Shown: piece after piece, positions 36,303 to 44,372 of the stretch | Layout: every line of letters starts with the position of its first letter | Position numbering within the stretch: the first letter of the stretch is position 1 | DNA from: Extibacter muris | GTDB taxonomy: Bacteria > Bacillota > Clostridia > Lachnospirales > Lachnospiraceae | DNA length: 64,000 bases | Reading direction: 5' to 3' | NCBI RefSeq assembly: GCF_004345005.1 | Contig: NZ_SMMX01000009.1 | Location: 62,001 to 126,000 of the forward strand | The notes under the pieces: model-generated | What the model saw: the letters and a program-made list of their open reading frames with translations, nothing else | Told to the model about the DNA's origin: nothing | The model's database searches: none | Made by a program: the position numbers and the translations under genes

Positions 36303-37196
36303 CTACGCATCTAATAATGCGAAATCATGTTGAATCTGATCCAGAAACCGCTGGGACGCTTTTGTAAATCTCTGATATTTTTTCCATACCATATGCATGC
36401 TTGCGGTTTTCCGCGGTGACAGAGGCCGGAAGCAGAGGCTGCTGCCACTCCCGGTATCGACAAGGCCGTCCAGGGTCAGGGCACATGCAAAACCTTCTGC
36501 CACCATAAGAGAAGCATTATAGACAAGGTTGTAGGTGCCGACGATATTCAGCTGGTCGAAATCCTTTTTAAGCCAGCCGGAGAATTCATTGTTGGAGGCG
36601 GCCTGTCTGGAAGTCAGGAGGGGAAGATCCCATAAGTCCTCCGGGTGGATCTCGCTGCGCTCTGCGAGGGGATGGTTCTTTTGCATCAGCAGCCCCCATA
36701 CGTCAACAGCAGGGATGCGGATATAATCGTAATTTTTGATATCTGAGGCCTCGATGAGCACGGCGAAATCAAAGAGCCCTTTTTCAAGCTTGTCATGGAG
36801 ATCCTCGGCATTTCCACTGGAAAGATGGTACTTGATGCCTGGATACTGCTTCCGCAGCTTTGTAGCGGTTCTGGCAATGAGACGCATGGCATCAGTCTCT
36901 CCACAGCCGATGTAGATATCTCCCTGCAGATCCGCGGAGTCAGGGGCCGTTAATTCCTCCTCTGTCTTTTTGACAAGAGCAATGATTTCGGCAGCCCTTT
37001 TGCGGAGCAGCAGTCCATCTTCGGTCAACGTTATCTTCCGGCTGCCCCTGATCAGCAGCTGCTTTCCAATCTCTTCCTCCAGCTCCATGAGCGCTCTGGA
37101 TAATGGGGGCTGAGTCATGTGAAGTGTCTGGGCGGCTTTGGAGATGCTCTCTTCCCTGGCGACTGTAAGAAAATAATCGAGTATGCGGATATCCAT
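36303..37196 (-). CDS. LysR-family transcriptional regulator
   Basis: 297 residues. The N-terminal winged helix (about 1-60) has RILDYFLTVAREESISKAAQ and MTQPPLSRALMELEEEIG; the type 2 periplasmic-binding effector domain follows (about 90-295). The start at 37196 (MDIRIL) follows GGAGG by about 10 bp; the frame upstream to 37268 is rejected. It is divergent from the O-acetyltransferase gene (190 bp gap), a usual arrangement for a LysR target, but no box was identified with confidence. The effector is unknown. Confidence 0.9.
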   Translation of the reverse strand: MDIRILDYFLTVAREESISKAAQTLHMTQPPLSRALMELEEEIGKQLLIRGSRKITLTEDGLLLRKRAAEIIALVKKTEEELTAPDSADLQGDIYIGCGETDAMRLIARTATKLRKQYPGIKYHLSSGNAEDLHDKLEKGLFDFAVLIEASDIKNYDYIRIPAVDVWGLLMQKNHPLAERSEIHPEDLWDLPLLTSRQAASNNEFSGWLKKDFDQLNIVGTYNLVYNASLMVAEGFACALTLDGLVDTGSGSSLCFRPLSPRKTASMHMVWKKYQRFTKASQRFLDQIQHDFALLDA

Positions 37197-37386
37197 AGGT
37201 ACGTACCTCCATATGCGTTGGTGAAATAATGGTATTATTATGGTAACAGCCACGGATATACCCGTCAAGTATGGAGAGTTATTTAATATAGGAATTTGAT
37301 ATATTGCATGGACTCACATACAATAAAAGTGGATGATGAAACTAGCCAGATTGTTGAAAAAGGACAGGAAAAGGAGCATAAAAGAA

Positions 37387-37956
37387 ATGGAATTGCAGGA
37401 ATTTCTAAATTATATGAACAGCGGCCAGACGGTAGTGGGAGGCTCCGAAGAGCATCTCTACATGACCCGCCTATCACAGGAGGCTCTGCGGCTGACGGCT
37501 GAATTGAACGGGAGCTATCACACGCCGGAAGAGATCAGGGAAATCTTTGCAGAGCTTACCGGAAAGGAAGTGGATGAATCCTTTCACATATTTCCCCCAT
37601 TTTATACAGACTGTGGAAAGAACCTGAGCATAGGGAAACATGTATTCTTCAACGGAGGATGCAAAGTGCAGGACCAGGGAGGCATCACGATTGGTGACGG
37701 GTGCCTGATTGGACACAATGTAGTCCTGGCAACGCTGAACCACAGCATGGATCCCGCCCACCGCGCAGATCTGATACCGGAACCTGTACATATCGGCAGG
37801 CGTGTATGGATCGGGGCGAATGCCACGGTTCTGCCGGGCGTAACGATTGGTGACGGTGCGATTGTAGCGGCCGGTGCGGTGGTAGCCGGTGACGTGCCAG
37901 AGAACACGGTCGTAGGCGGCGTGCCCGCCAAGGTCATTAAGAAGATAGAGGCGTAG
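37387..37956 (+). CDS. Sugar O-acetyltransferase (maltose/galactoside acetyltransferase type)
   Basis: 189 residues. An N-terminal Mac domain (about 1-55) is followed by a left-handed beta helix of hexapeptide repeats ([20 protein letters not shown], with the catalytic His in ATLNHSMDP). The C-terminal [13 protein letters not shown] is typical. It transfers acetyl from acetyl-CoA to sugar hydroxyls. The start at 37387 follows AAGGAG by 10 bp; the longer frame from 37333 lacks a site. The lipoprotein gene follows 11 bp later. Possibly controlled by the divergent LysR protein. Confidence 0.9.
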   Translation: MELQEFLNYMNSGQTVVGGSEEHLYMTRLSQEALRLTAELNGSYHTPEEIREIFAELTGKEVDESFHIFPPFYTDCGKNLSIGKHVFFNGGCKVQDQGGITIGDGCLIGHNVVLATLNHSMDPAHRADLIPEPVHIGRRVWIGANATVLPGVTIGDGAIVAAGAVVAGDVPENTVVGGVPAKVIKKIEA

Positions 37957-37967
37957 GAGGTTTGGCG

Positions 37968-38396
37968 ATGAAAAAGCTGACATGTATCTTTCTGGCAGTG
38001 CTGATTTCTTTTTCGCTGTCAGGATGCGGCAGCCCCCCACAGGAGACGGAAGGCGGCACCGTAGGCCGTAATGATCCAGCGGCGGATGCTGCCGATTCGG
38101 CAGAAAACACGGATAATGTAAGGCAGATAAGCGTACGGGGCAGTGACGGCCAGAGGATTGTGTTCCAGTTGAACGGCAGTTCTGCGGCCGAAGGTTTCTA
38201 TAATCAGCTTCCCTTGATCGTGCAGGTGGAGAACTACAGTGACAATGAGAAGATATTCTACCTGCCGTATGAACTCGACACCAGCGGCACGCCGCTGGCG
38301 GACGCATTTGTCCGGGGCGCCGTGGAGGCGGGAGCCGGTGCACAGAAGATAAGTCAGATGGTGGCGGAACGTAGATTGACAGGTTCAATCAAGTAA
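37968..38396 (+). CDS. Cyclophilin-like lipoprotein, shortened at the C-terminus
   Basis: 142 residues. A lipoprotein signal peptide with lipobox LSGC (Cys about 20) is followed by an acidic linker and a cyclophilin-like domain: IVFQLNGSSAAEGFYNQLPL and EKIFYLPYELDTSGTPLADA. In full-length relatives the next part contains a GD..YY.PWG motif; it is absent. The last residues GAQKISQMV resemble the usual end (GAEHIEQM), so about 20-30 residues seem to be deleted. AGGAGG lies 7 bp before ATG 37968. It may be non-functional. Confidence 0.65.
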   Translation: MKKLTCIFLAVLISFSLSGCGSPPQETEGGTVGRNDPAADAADSAENTDNVRQISVRGSDGQRIVFQLNGSSAAEGFYNQLPLIVQVENYSDNEKIFYLPYELDTSGTPLADAFVRGAVEAGAGAQKISQMVAERRLTGSIK

Positions 38397-38413
38397 AAAG
38401 GAGAGATTAAGAT

Positions 38414-39589
38414 ATGTTAGGAAATATAGTATATTCAAACCCGACGAAACTTTATTTTGGAGAAGGCTCTCTGGAGCATCTCAGAGAAGAGCTGCAGAAA
38501 TATGGAAAGAATGTTCAGCTCGTATACGGCGGCGGTTCTATCAAGAAAAACGGAATCTATGACCAGGTGGCTGCAATTTTAGATGAGGAAGGTAAAAATA
38601 TCCTGGAGGACGGGGGCGTTATGCCGAACCCGACCGTGGAGAAGCTGTACGAGGGATGCCGGATTGCGAGAGAAGGAAAGGCTGACCTCATACTGGCGGT
38701 AGGCGGAGGTTCCTGCTGTGATTATGCCAAGGCGGTATCCATATCTGCAAACTGCAAAGAAGATCCGTGGGAAAAGTATTTTCTGAACTTTGAAGATGTG
38801 GATGCGGATACGGAGATTATTCCTGTCGGCTGCGTGCTTACGATGGTTGGCACCGGCTCGGAGATGAACGGAGGCTCTGTAATCACGAACCACGAGAGTA
38901 AGCTGAAGATCGGCCATGTGTTCGGGGAAAGGGTATACCCGAAATTTTCCGTACTGGACCCTGTATATACGTATTCTCTGCCAAAGTACCAGATGGTGGC
39001 GGGTTTTTATGACATTATGAACCACATCTGCGAGCAGTATTTCTCAGGCGAGGACGACAATACGTCAGACTATATTATGGAAGGGCTTATGAAGTCTCTC
39101 GTACACAGTTCTCGCATTGCCATCGAGAATCCAAAAGACTATGAGGCCAGAAGCAATATCATGTGGACGGCCACATGGGCGCTGAATACGCTTGTGGCCA
39201 TGGGCAAATCTACAGACTGGATGGTACACATGCTGGGCCAGGCGGTAGGCGCCCATACGGATGCCACCCACGGGATGACGCTCTCAGCGGTATCACTGCC
39301 ATATTACCGGCATATTATGCCATACGGTCTAGCAAAGTTCATACGGTTCGCACAGAACGTCTGGAATGTGAGCCCGGAAGGAAAGACCAAGAAAGAGGTG
39401 GCTGAGGAAGGCCTGGGAGCCTTGGAAGCTTGGATGAAGGAAATAGGGGTCGTCATGAACACCAGGGAGCTTGGCGTAACGGAAGAGATGCTGGATGGCC
39501 TCGTACAGAGCACTTTTATTATGGAAGGCGGTTATAAAGTGCTGGCAAAGGACGAAATCAGAGATATCCTGAAAGAGAGCATGGAGTGA
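38414..39589 (+). CDS. Iron-containing alcohol dehydrogenase (butanol dehydrogenase type)
   Basis: 391 residues, YqhD/BdhA-like group III alcohol dehydrogenase. The NAD(P)-binding motif is AVGGGSCCDYAKAV; TMVGTGSEMNGGSVIT and the metal ligands (Asp in FYDIMNHICEQY, His residues in that stretch, HMLGQAVGAH and DATHGMTLS) are visible. It reduces aldehydes to alcohols in fermentation. AAAAGGAGAG precedes the ATG, 17 bp after the lipoprotein gene. The Fe or Zn content cannot be read from the sequence. Confidence 0.93.
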   Translation: MLGNIVYSNPTKLYFGEGSLEHLREELQKYGKNVQLVYGGGSIKKNGIYDQVAAILDEEGKNILEDGGVMPNPTVEKLYEGCRIAREGKADLILAVGGGSCCDYAKAVSISANCKEDPWEKYFLNFEDVDADTEIIPVGCVLTMVGTGSEMNGGSVITNHESKLKIGHVFGERVYPKFSVLDPVYTYSLPKYQMVAGFYDIMNHICEQYFSGEDDNTSDYIMEGLMKSLVHSSRIAIENPKDYEARSNIMWTATWALNTLVAMGKSTDWMVHMLGQAVGAHTDATHGMTLSAVSLPYYRHIMPYGLAKFIRFAQNVWNVSPEGKTKKEVAEEGLGALEAWMKEIGVVMNTRELGVTEEMLDGLVQSTFIMEGGYKVLAKDEIRDILKESME

Positions 39590-39645
39590 TCGCTTTGGCA
39601 ATCAAGTAAAAAGTAAAGCGGTAACTACCTGCCAGAATTCAGCAT

Positions 39646-40041
39646 AAACTTATATTAGATATTTGCAAACAGATTATTGACGACGGAAAAGCTTATCAAA
39701 AAGAACAAGGATTCACTCAGTGGACAGAAAGTTATCCTAATATAGATACTATTAGAGATGACATAAAAAACAAAAAGGGTTATGTTATCAAATTATAAAA
39801 TGAAATTGCAGGTTATATATGTATAGACTTTTCAAAAGAATCAGCTTATGCCGATATACAAGGCGAATGGCACACCAAAGAACCTTATGCGGTTATTCAT
39901 CGCATGGCATTCGGTAAAGAATTTAGAGACTTTCTAAATAATCAAATGCAGCACATTTTAGAGAAAAATGGTTTAGAAAAATGTGGAACAATTATCTTTC
40001 AAGGGAGCCCAAAATTAGCATATGATAAAATTCTGTCGTAA
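39646..40041 (+). pseudogene. GNAT acetyltransferase pseudogene, AT-rich
   Basis: Reading one frame from 39646 gives a GNAT sequence: ILDICKQIIDDGKAYQKEQ, GFTQWTESYPNIDTIRDDI, then a TAA stop at 39796-39798, then EIAGYICIDFSKESAYADIQ and AVIHRMAFGKEFR, then the C-terminal part DFLNNQMQHILEKNGLEKCG and GSPKLAYDKILS before TAA at 40039. The start codon region is lost, there is an in-frame stop, and the acetyl-CoA loop (R/Q-x-x-G-x-G) after FGKEFR is deleted. Its low GC compared with the flanking genes suggests acquisition from a lower-GC clostridium. Confidence 0.82.
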
Positions 40042-40206
40042 TTAAATATAGGTTATACAATCAGAATAATATAAGTTGTGGAATATGAAGATAAAATTAA
40101 GAAGTAATGTTTCAGCAGACCATTGTAATTAAAATAATGATGGAGTATAATAATCTCCCACAGGGAATCTGCATCAGATTATCATACAGAAGGGATTGAA
40201 ACGAAC

Positions 40207-40440
40207 ATGAGAACAGAACGTTTCAAGATGGAAAGAGAAGGCCTCGTCGAAGAGGGGCAGGAAGTCGAGGTGAGCGAAAGAAGCGCTGTCACCGGACAGT
40301 ATACATACCTCGTGGAGCCATCCATCGCCATGTCAGGCATCTACAGGACATCCGAGAGGATCAAGTCGCGCCGGGGGATTATTAAGAAAATAGAAAAGAC
40401 AGAAAAAGGGTTCTATCTTCTGGTAGAGATGGAGGAGTAA
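40207..40440 (+). CDS. Small charged protein, unknown
   Basis: 77 residues, rich in Glu, Arg and Lys, no membrane segment or signal peptide. It ends in a basic strand (IKKIEKTEKGFYLLVEMEE), which looks like a small beta-barrel. AAGGGATT about 10 bp before the ATG is a weak ribosome site; the codon use resembles the chromosomal genes rather than the AT-rich pseudogene next to it. I do not recognise a family. Confidence 0.5.
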   Translation: MRTERFKMEREGLVEEGQEVEVSERSAVTGQYTYLVEPSIAMSGIYRTSERIKSRRGIIKKIEKTEKGFYLLVEMEE

Positions 40441-40457
40441 TTCCGGGCAAATTTTCA

Positions 40458-40487
40458 TTGACAAAATAGCACGGCATATGATATAAA
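40458..40487 (+). promoter_or_regulatory. tRNA-Trp promoter
   Basis: TTGACA (40458-40463), 18 bp, TATAAA (40482-40487), 23 bp before the tRNA. Confidence 0.5.
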
Positions 40488-40509
40488 TATCTAGTGAACA
40501 ATATCACTT

Positions 40510-40580
40510 AGGGGATTGGTCAAGTGGTATGATAGGGGTCTCCAAAACCTTTGGCGGGGGTTCGATTCCCTCATCCCCTG
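40510..40580 (+). tRNA. tRNA-Trp (anticodon CCA)
   Basis: 71 nt. Acceptor stem AGGGGAT / ATCCCCT is perfect, with G as discriminator base. The anticodon arm GGGGT-CTCCAAA-ACCTT puts CCA at 34-36. The T arm is GGGGG-TTCGATT-CCCTC. The D stem is three pairs only (GTC/GAT). The 3' CCA is not encoded. A terminator follows. Confidence 0.92.
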
Positions 40581-40590
40581 TAACGAAAAG

Positions 40591-40626
40591 GCCCGGTAAG
40601 CTGCAGTAGCATACCGGGACTTTTTT
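40591..40626 (+). terminator. Terminator after tRNA-Trp
   Basis: CCCGGTA (40592-40598) pairs with TACCGGG (40612-40618), followed by ACTTTTTTG. Confidence 0.8.
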
Positions 40627-40758
40627 GTATTAACATATAGAATTCATCAATAAATCCAGACATACGTGTAATTAACCAATAAGACAGACAGGCTTGGATA
40701 CGATAAGATAAGCATGTAGCACAGATGATAAATATTACGCGACAGGAGGAATGAAAGT

Positions 40759-40851
40759 ATGAATTTGAAGAATGAAGTGAGCGTAGCTAAAATCACGAAA
40801 GACGCGGAAGGCCTGTTCCGGAGAGGATTCTTCTGCTCCGAAGAAGCATAG
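40759..40851 (+). pseudogene. C_GCAxxG_C_C family N-terminal remnant
   Basis: A 30-codon frame after CAGGAGGA: VSVAKITKDAEGLFRRGF and FCSEEA, then a TAG stop. The AEGLFRRGFFCSE segment is the usual N-terminus of C_GCAxxG_C_C (putative redox-active) proteins, which normally continue for another 100 residues. Here the frame ends where a TehA/TDT sequence begins, so it is a fragment at a deletion junction. Confidence 0.65.
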
Positions 40852-41272
40852 AAAGATGCCGGAACCGGTGCAGCCGTTATTCTGTATCTATACGGCCCCG
40901 GCAAGCCTGTGCCTGGCGGGATACATACAGTCGGTGCAGCCGAAATCCATCGCTATGGTAGGGTTCCTGGCGGTGCTTTCTACTTTGATATATGTGGTGG
41001 TGCTGATAAGGCTTCCCCGTTTCCTGAAGATGAAGTTTTACCCGAGCTATTCGGCATTCACCTTCCCGTTCGTCATTACGGCAATCGGCATGAAGATGAC
41101 GATGGCATGTCTCGCGAACATGGGATCGCCGATGCCGTTTCTGCAGTACGTGGTGCTCATAGAGACCGTTATCGCGGCAGTATTGACCATCTATGCACTC
41201 ATACGCTATATCATGTCGGTCTGCGGACAGCCCGGTGAGCAGAAGACAGCGGGAATAAAGACGGCTACATAG
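40838..41272 (+). pseudogene. TDT/TehA-family transporter, C-terminal half only
   Basis: The frame reads KKHRKMPEPVQPLFCIYTAP and continues ASLCLAGYIQSVQPKSIAMV with four or five membrane helices to the usual C-terminus. That is the last 140 residues of a family of about 320 (TehA/SLAC1, exporters of anions or dicarboxylates). The first half is missing and no ribosome site precedes the internal ATG (40856). The upstream residues KKHRKMPEP overlap the end of the C_GCAxxG_C_C fragment in another frame, which marks the junction near 40840. Confidence 0.7.
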
Positions 41273-41274
41273 AT

Positions 41275-41319
41275 AAATCCTGCACTCAGATGCCGATATG
41301 GCCTCTCTGTGCAGGATTT
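41275..41319. terminator. Bidirectional terminator
   Basis: AAATCCTGCAC (41275-41285) and GTGCAGGATTT (41309-41319), perfect 11-bp stem, with TTTT after the right arm and AAA before the left arm, between convergent frames. Confidence 0.75.
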
Positions 41320-41331
41320 TCAACGTCTCTC

Positions 41332-41685
41332 TTATACCGCCAGCTCCCCGCAATATTTTCTGTAATCTTCTGCAAAATGCTGCATCTGGCCATCGAGGAC
41401 TTTAAAAGCGTCCGGGGACAGCCCATCCACAAGGTCAATCATATCAGCTTTAATGAGCGCCGGGTTGTAGGGAACGTCCAGAGCAAAGTCGCTGTATGCG
41501 CGGAGCTTGTGGAAATACATTCCCGCTTCGGCATCTTCATGTTCCAGCCGGCACATCTCATACATGGCCACACAGTCGGTCACCTCTGTATCCGTACATT
41601 CTTTGCAGATCCATTTTCCGAGATAATAGTATGTTCCGCCTATGCGGTATACGAATCCCGGATACTTTAACAATCGTTCCAACAT
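41332..41685 (-). CDS. Conserved hypothetical cytosolic protein
   Basis: 117 residues from the second ATG (41685), which lies 10 bp after AGGAGG; the first ATG (41694) is too close to that site. It contains YYLGKWICKECTDTEVTDC with three Cys, then a helical region (about 45-115) with few motifs. No signal peptide or membrane segment. I do not recognise a family. It stands alone, on the minus strand upstream of pdaA's terminus. Confidence 0.6.
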   Translation of the reverse strand: MLERLLKYPGFVYRIGGTYYYLGKWICKECTDTEVTDCVAMYEMCRLEHEDAEAGMYFHKLRAYSDFALDVPYNPALIKADMIDLVDGLSPDAFKVLDGQMQHFAEDYRKYCGELAV

Positions 41686-41768
41686 GATACTCATACCTCC
41701 TCATCTGTTATTACAATAGCAGAGATATGTCTGCTTTGCAAGGACACGTGCAGCAGCCACGTAAGGGA

Positions 41769-42587
41769 TCAGTCTGCCTTTGGGAGCTTATCGAGAGACT
41801 GGAACGTATAGCCCATCTCTTCCCATTTTGTGAGCAGCTCGTCGAGGATTTCCGCGTTCGTGGAGGAGGTGCTGTGGAGGAGGACGATAGCTCCGGGATG
41901 TATCCGGTTCAGCAGCTTGTCGAAGGCTTCCTCTTTGGTGGGCTGGTCATCCTGGTACCAGTCCACGTAAGCGAGGCTCCAGAAAAAGGTCTTATAACCC
42001 ATATCCTTCGCCATCTGAAGATTGCCTTCGCTGTATTTCCCTTGAGGTGGACGGTAATACTTCGTCATCTCTTCCCCTGTTATGTCCTTATAGAGGGTTT
42101 CTACTTTCCCAAGTTCTTCGGAAAATGCTTCTTTTGTGGAAATCTTAGACATGTCAGGGTGGGTGTATGTATGGTTGCCGACGATGTGTCCTTCGTCATT
42201 CATCCGTCTGATCAGATCGGGATTTTCGGATAAGAAGTTGCCGACGACGAAAAAGGCAGCCGGTACTTTATGCTTTTTCAACGCGTCCAGGATCGGCGCC
42301 GTGTTCCCGTTTTCATATCCACAGTCAAAAGTCAGGTAGATTACTTTGTCCTCCGTGCCGCTTTTGTAAAAAGCATCAAATTGCTTCAGTTCATCGGCCG
42401 TAGCGTTGGCAGCAGGCGGCTGTCCGTCCTCCTGGAAGCTCAGGCCCCAGTTCCCGTCTGCCGCGGTCTGCACAGCTTCCCCGGTAAAGTGCTCCACAGC
42501 CTTCGCCCCCATGGTGCCGACGAAAAAGGCGGCGGCAAAGAGAAGGAGTATCTTACCCCATTTCTTGTATGATGAGAGATGTTTCAT
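41769..42587 (-). CDS. pdaA: Polysaccharide deacetylase, PdaA-like (muramic delta-lactam synthesis)
   Basis: 272 residues. A membrane helix or signal peptide (about 10-30) is followed by the NodB domain: YLTFDCGYENGNTAPILDAL (motif 1, with Asp and the family Cys instead of DDG) and HIVGNHTYTHPDMSK (motif 2, the two His ligands). YYRPPQGKYSEGNL and IVLLHSTSST are the later motifs. PdaA removes the N-acetyl group of muramic acid before delta-lactam formation in spore cortex; the TFDCGYENG motif is typical for PdaA. Expression in sporulation is inferred from the family. Confidence 0.88.
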   Translation of the reverse strand: MKHLSSYKKWGKILLLFAAAFFVGTMGAKAVEHFTGEAVQTAADGNWGLSFQEDGQPPAANATADELKQFDAFYKSGTEDKVIYLTFDCGYENGNTAPILDALKKHKVPAAFFVVGNFLSENPDLIRRMNDEGHIVGNHTYTHPDMSKISTKEAFSEELGKVETLYKDITGEEMTKYYRPPQGKYSEGNLQMAKDMGYKTFFWSLAYVDWYQDDQPTKEEAFDKLLNRIHPGAIVLLHSTSSTNAEILDELLTKWEEMGYTFQSLDKLPKAD

Positions 42588-42708
42588 AATGGCTCCGTAT
42601 CGTTCGATGATTTGTGTAATTATATTTCTGAATGAGAAACATTATGCCGGTTTCCGCATATCATATTGGAGCAGGTTCAATAATTTACAGGAGTGGAGGT
42701 TCAAGATA

Positions 42709-43182
42709 TTGGAAGAATTCAATAGGGAGATGCCGGTGGCACACGCAAAGCTTAAGGGTGCGCCGGGATACGGTGATATCAAGGGGAACGTCTATTTTTA
42801 CAGTGCATATGGAGGCACGGTAGTCGTGGCGGAAGTATACGGGATAACGGACAAGACAGAGCAGGAAGCCGGGGGCTTTCTGGGGTTTCATATCCATGAA
42901 GGCAGCTCCTGCACAGGAAACGCGCAAGATCCGTTTGCAGATGCAGAAGCACATTATAATCCGGGGAACCAGGAGCATCCCAGACATGCAGGAGATCTGC
43001 CGAGCCTGCTTGTAAAGGGAGGGATTGCCTGGATGGCCGTATATACCGGCCGGTTTTATCCGGAAGAGGTGATCGGCAGGACGGTAATCGTACACGGCAT
43101 GCCGGACGATTACAGGACACAGCCCTCCGGCGGATCCGGGGCGAAGATTGCGTGTGGAGAGATCGTTGTCTGGGAAGGATAG
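42709..43182 (+). CDS. Cu/Zn superoxide dismutase family protein
   Basis: 157 residues from a TTG start (GGAGG 9 bp upstream). Metal ligands of Cu/Zn SOD are visible: GFHIHEG (two His), HYNPGNQEHPRHAGDLPSL (bridging and zinc His and Asp) and VIVHGMPDDYRTQPSGGSG (last Cu His). The conserved disulfide Cys pair is GSSCTGN and KIACGEI. No signal peptide is present, so it would be cytosolic, unusual for bacterial Cu/Zn SOD and for an anaerobe. The long frame upstream of 42709 overlaps pdaA and is rejected. Activity is not proven. Confidence 0.8.
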   Translation: MEEFNREMPVAHAKLKGAPGYGDIKGNVYFYSAYGGTVVVAEVYGITDKTEQEAGGFLGFHIHEGSSCTGNAQDPFADAEAHYNPGNQEHPRHAGDLPSLLVKGGIAWMAVYTGRFYPEEVIGRTVIVHGMPDDYRTQPSGGSGAKIACGEIVVWEG

Positions 43183-43196
43183 ACGCGGAGGCACAC

Positions 43197-43225
43197 TTGA
43201 CTTTCGCACGGTTTTTACTTACAAT
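43197..43225 (+). promoter_or_regulatory. cbiG promoter, possibly leaderless
   Basis: TTGACT (43197-43202), 17 bp, TACAAT (43220-43225). A start 7 nt after the -10 falls on the A of the cbiG ATG (43232). No ribosome binding site lies before that ATG. Confidence 0.5.
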
Positions 43226-43231
43226 ACAGCC

Positions 43232-44308
43232 ATGAAAGAAGAAAAAGATCTTACGATAATCAGTTTTACAGATACCGCCAGCCGGCTTGCCGCCGCATTT
43301 TGCAGGCCGTCTGCAGCAGGGCAGGCTGCCGGCAGAGGCTATGCTCCGGAAAAGTTTGCTGCCCGTTACGGCCTGCGTCCTCTGCCCGAGGATATAAGTG
43401 CATGGATAGGAACCCTCTGGGGGAAAGATGCGTTCTTGTTCGTAGGCGCGGCCGGAATCGCGGTGCGCCTCATCGCACCATGGGTGCACGATAAGTATAC
43501 GGATTCTCCGGTCATCGTGATGGACGAGAAAGGACAGTACATAATCCCCCTTCTTTCCGGCCATGCGGGAGGGGCGGTAGCACTTGCCCTCAGGCTTGCC
43601 GGGGTTACGGGGGGAGTCCCTGTCATCACGACGGCCACAGATGTGCAGGAGAAGTTTGCCGTAGATATGTTTGCGCTTAAGAACGAGCTCGAGATTGAGA
43701 GCAGGGAACTTGCAAAGCACATATCCGCGGCAGTGCTGGAGCAGAAGAAAATCGGCCTGTACAGCGAGTATCCCATTGACGGCCCCTGGCCGGAGGAATT
43801 GGAGCCGTGTGCTTCGATGGAAGAACTGCAGAGGTATCCTTATGGAATCGCCGTCACAGAAGAAGGGGTGTCTGACGGCCATGGGGCCGAACAGACCGTT
43901 CTGGGGCTGAAGCACAAGTCCTGCATCGTGGCGGGCATAGGCTGCCGCAAGGGTACGGAGATGGGACAGCTGGCTGCCGGCCTTGGCGAGGTGCTGCAGG
44001 CACATGGAATGGAACCGGGCCGGATAACAGCATTTGCCAGCATAGAGCTCAAGAAAGACGAACCGGGGCTGCTGGCGCTGGCAGAGGAATACGAAGTGCC
44101 GTTCCATACATTTACAGCACAGGAGCTGAGCACGGTAGCAGCGGTCAGCTCACACTCCGAATTTGTAGAACGGGTGACCGGGGTGGATAATGTATGTGAG
44201 CGGGCAGCGCTCCGGTTCTGTCCGGACGGGGAGCTGATTCAGCCGAAGATATGTGCGCAAGGGGCTACGTTTGCACTTGTCAGGGACAGGTGCAGGCTGT
44301 GCTTTTAG
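43232..44308 (+). CDS. cbiG: Cobalt-precorrin-5A hydrolase
   Basis: 358 residues. CbiG opens the delta-lactone of cobalt-precorrin-5A and releases acetaldehyde, giving cobalt-precorrin-5B in the anaerobic route. The N-terminal domain has LFVGAAGIAVRLIAPWV and PLLSGHAGGAVALALRLA; the C-terminal CbiG domain has IVAGIGCRKGTEMGQL and VAAVSSHSEF. The ATG at 43232 has no visible Shine-Dalgarno, and a promoter would start the RNA almost at it. It precedes cbiJ and lies outside the riboswitch-controlled operon. Confidence 0.9.
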   Translation: MKEEKDLTIISFTDTASRLAAAFCRPSAAGQAAGRGYAPEKFAARYGLRPLPEDISAWIGTLWGKDAFLFVGAAGIAVRLIAPWVHDKYTDSPVIVMDEKGQYIIPLLSGHAGGAVALALRLAGVTGGVPVITTATDVQEKFAVDMFALKNELEIESRELAKHISAAVLEQKKIGLYSEYPIDGPWPEELEPCASMEELQRYPYGIAVTEEGVSDGHGAEQTVLGLKHKSCIVAGIGCRKGTEMGQLAAGLGEVLQAHGMEPGRITAFASIELKKDEPGLLALAEEYEVPFHTFTAQELSTVAAVSSHSEFVERVTGVDNVCERAALRFCPDGELIQPKICAQGATFALVRDRCRLCF

Positions 44309-44372
44309 CGATGTTACCGGGGCCGTCCTTCATTCTTAAAGTGTAGAAAGGACCGGAAAGAGGAGAAAAAAG

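Noticed and set aside
36142-36333. 63-residue frame between yyaL and the LysR gene
   Set aside because: It overlaps both flanking genes at its ends on the opposite strand and has no ribosome site or family match.
40856-41272. Intact small membrane protein of 138 residues
   Set aside because: Its sequence begins in the middle of the TDT/TehA family and lacks a ribosome site, so it is a truncated gene.
42406-42708. Upstream extension of the SOD-like frame through the pdaA gene
   Set aside because: It lies antisense to pdaA codons and has no ribosome site; a TTG start with GGAGG at 42709 fits better.
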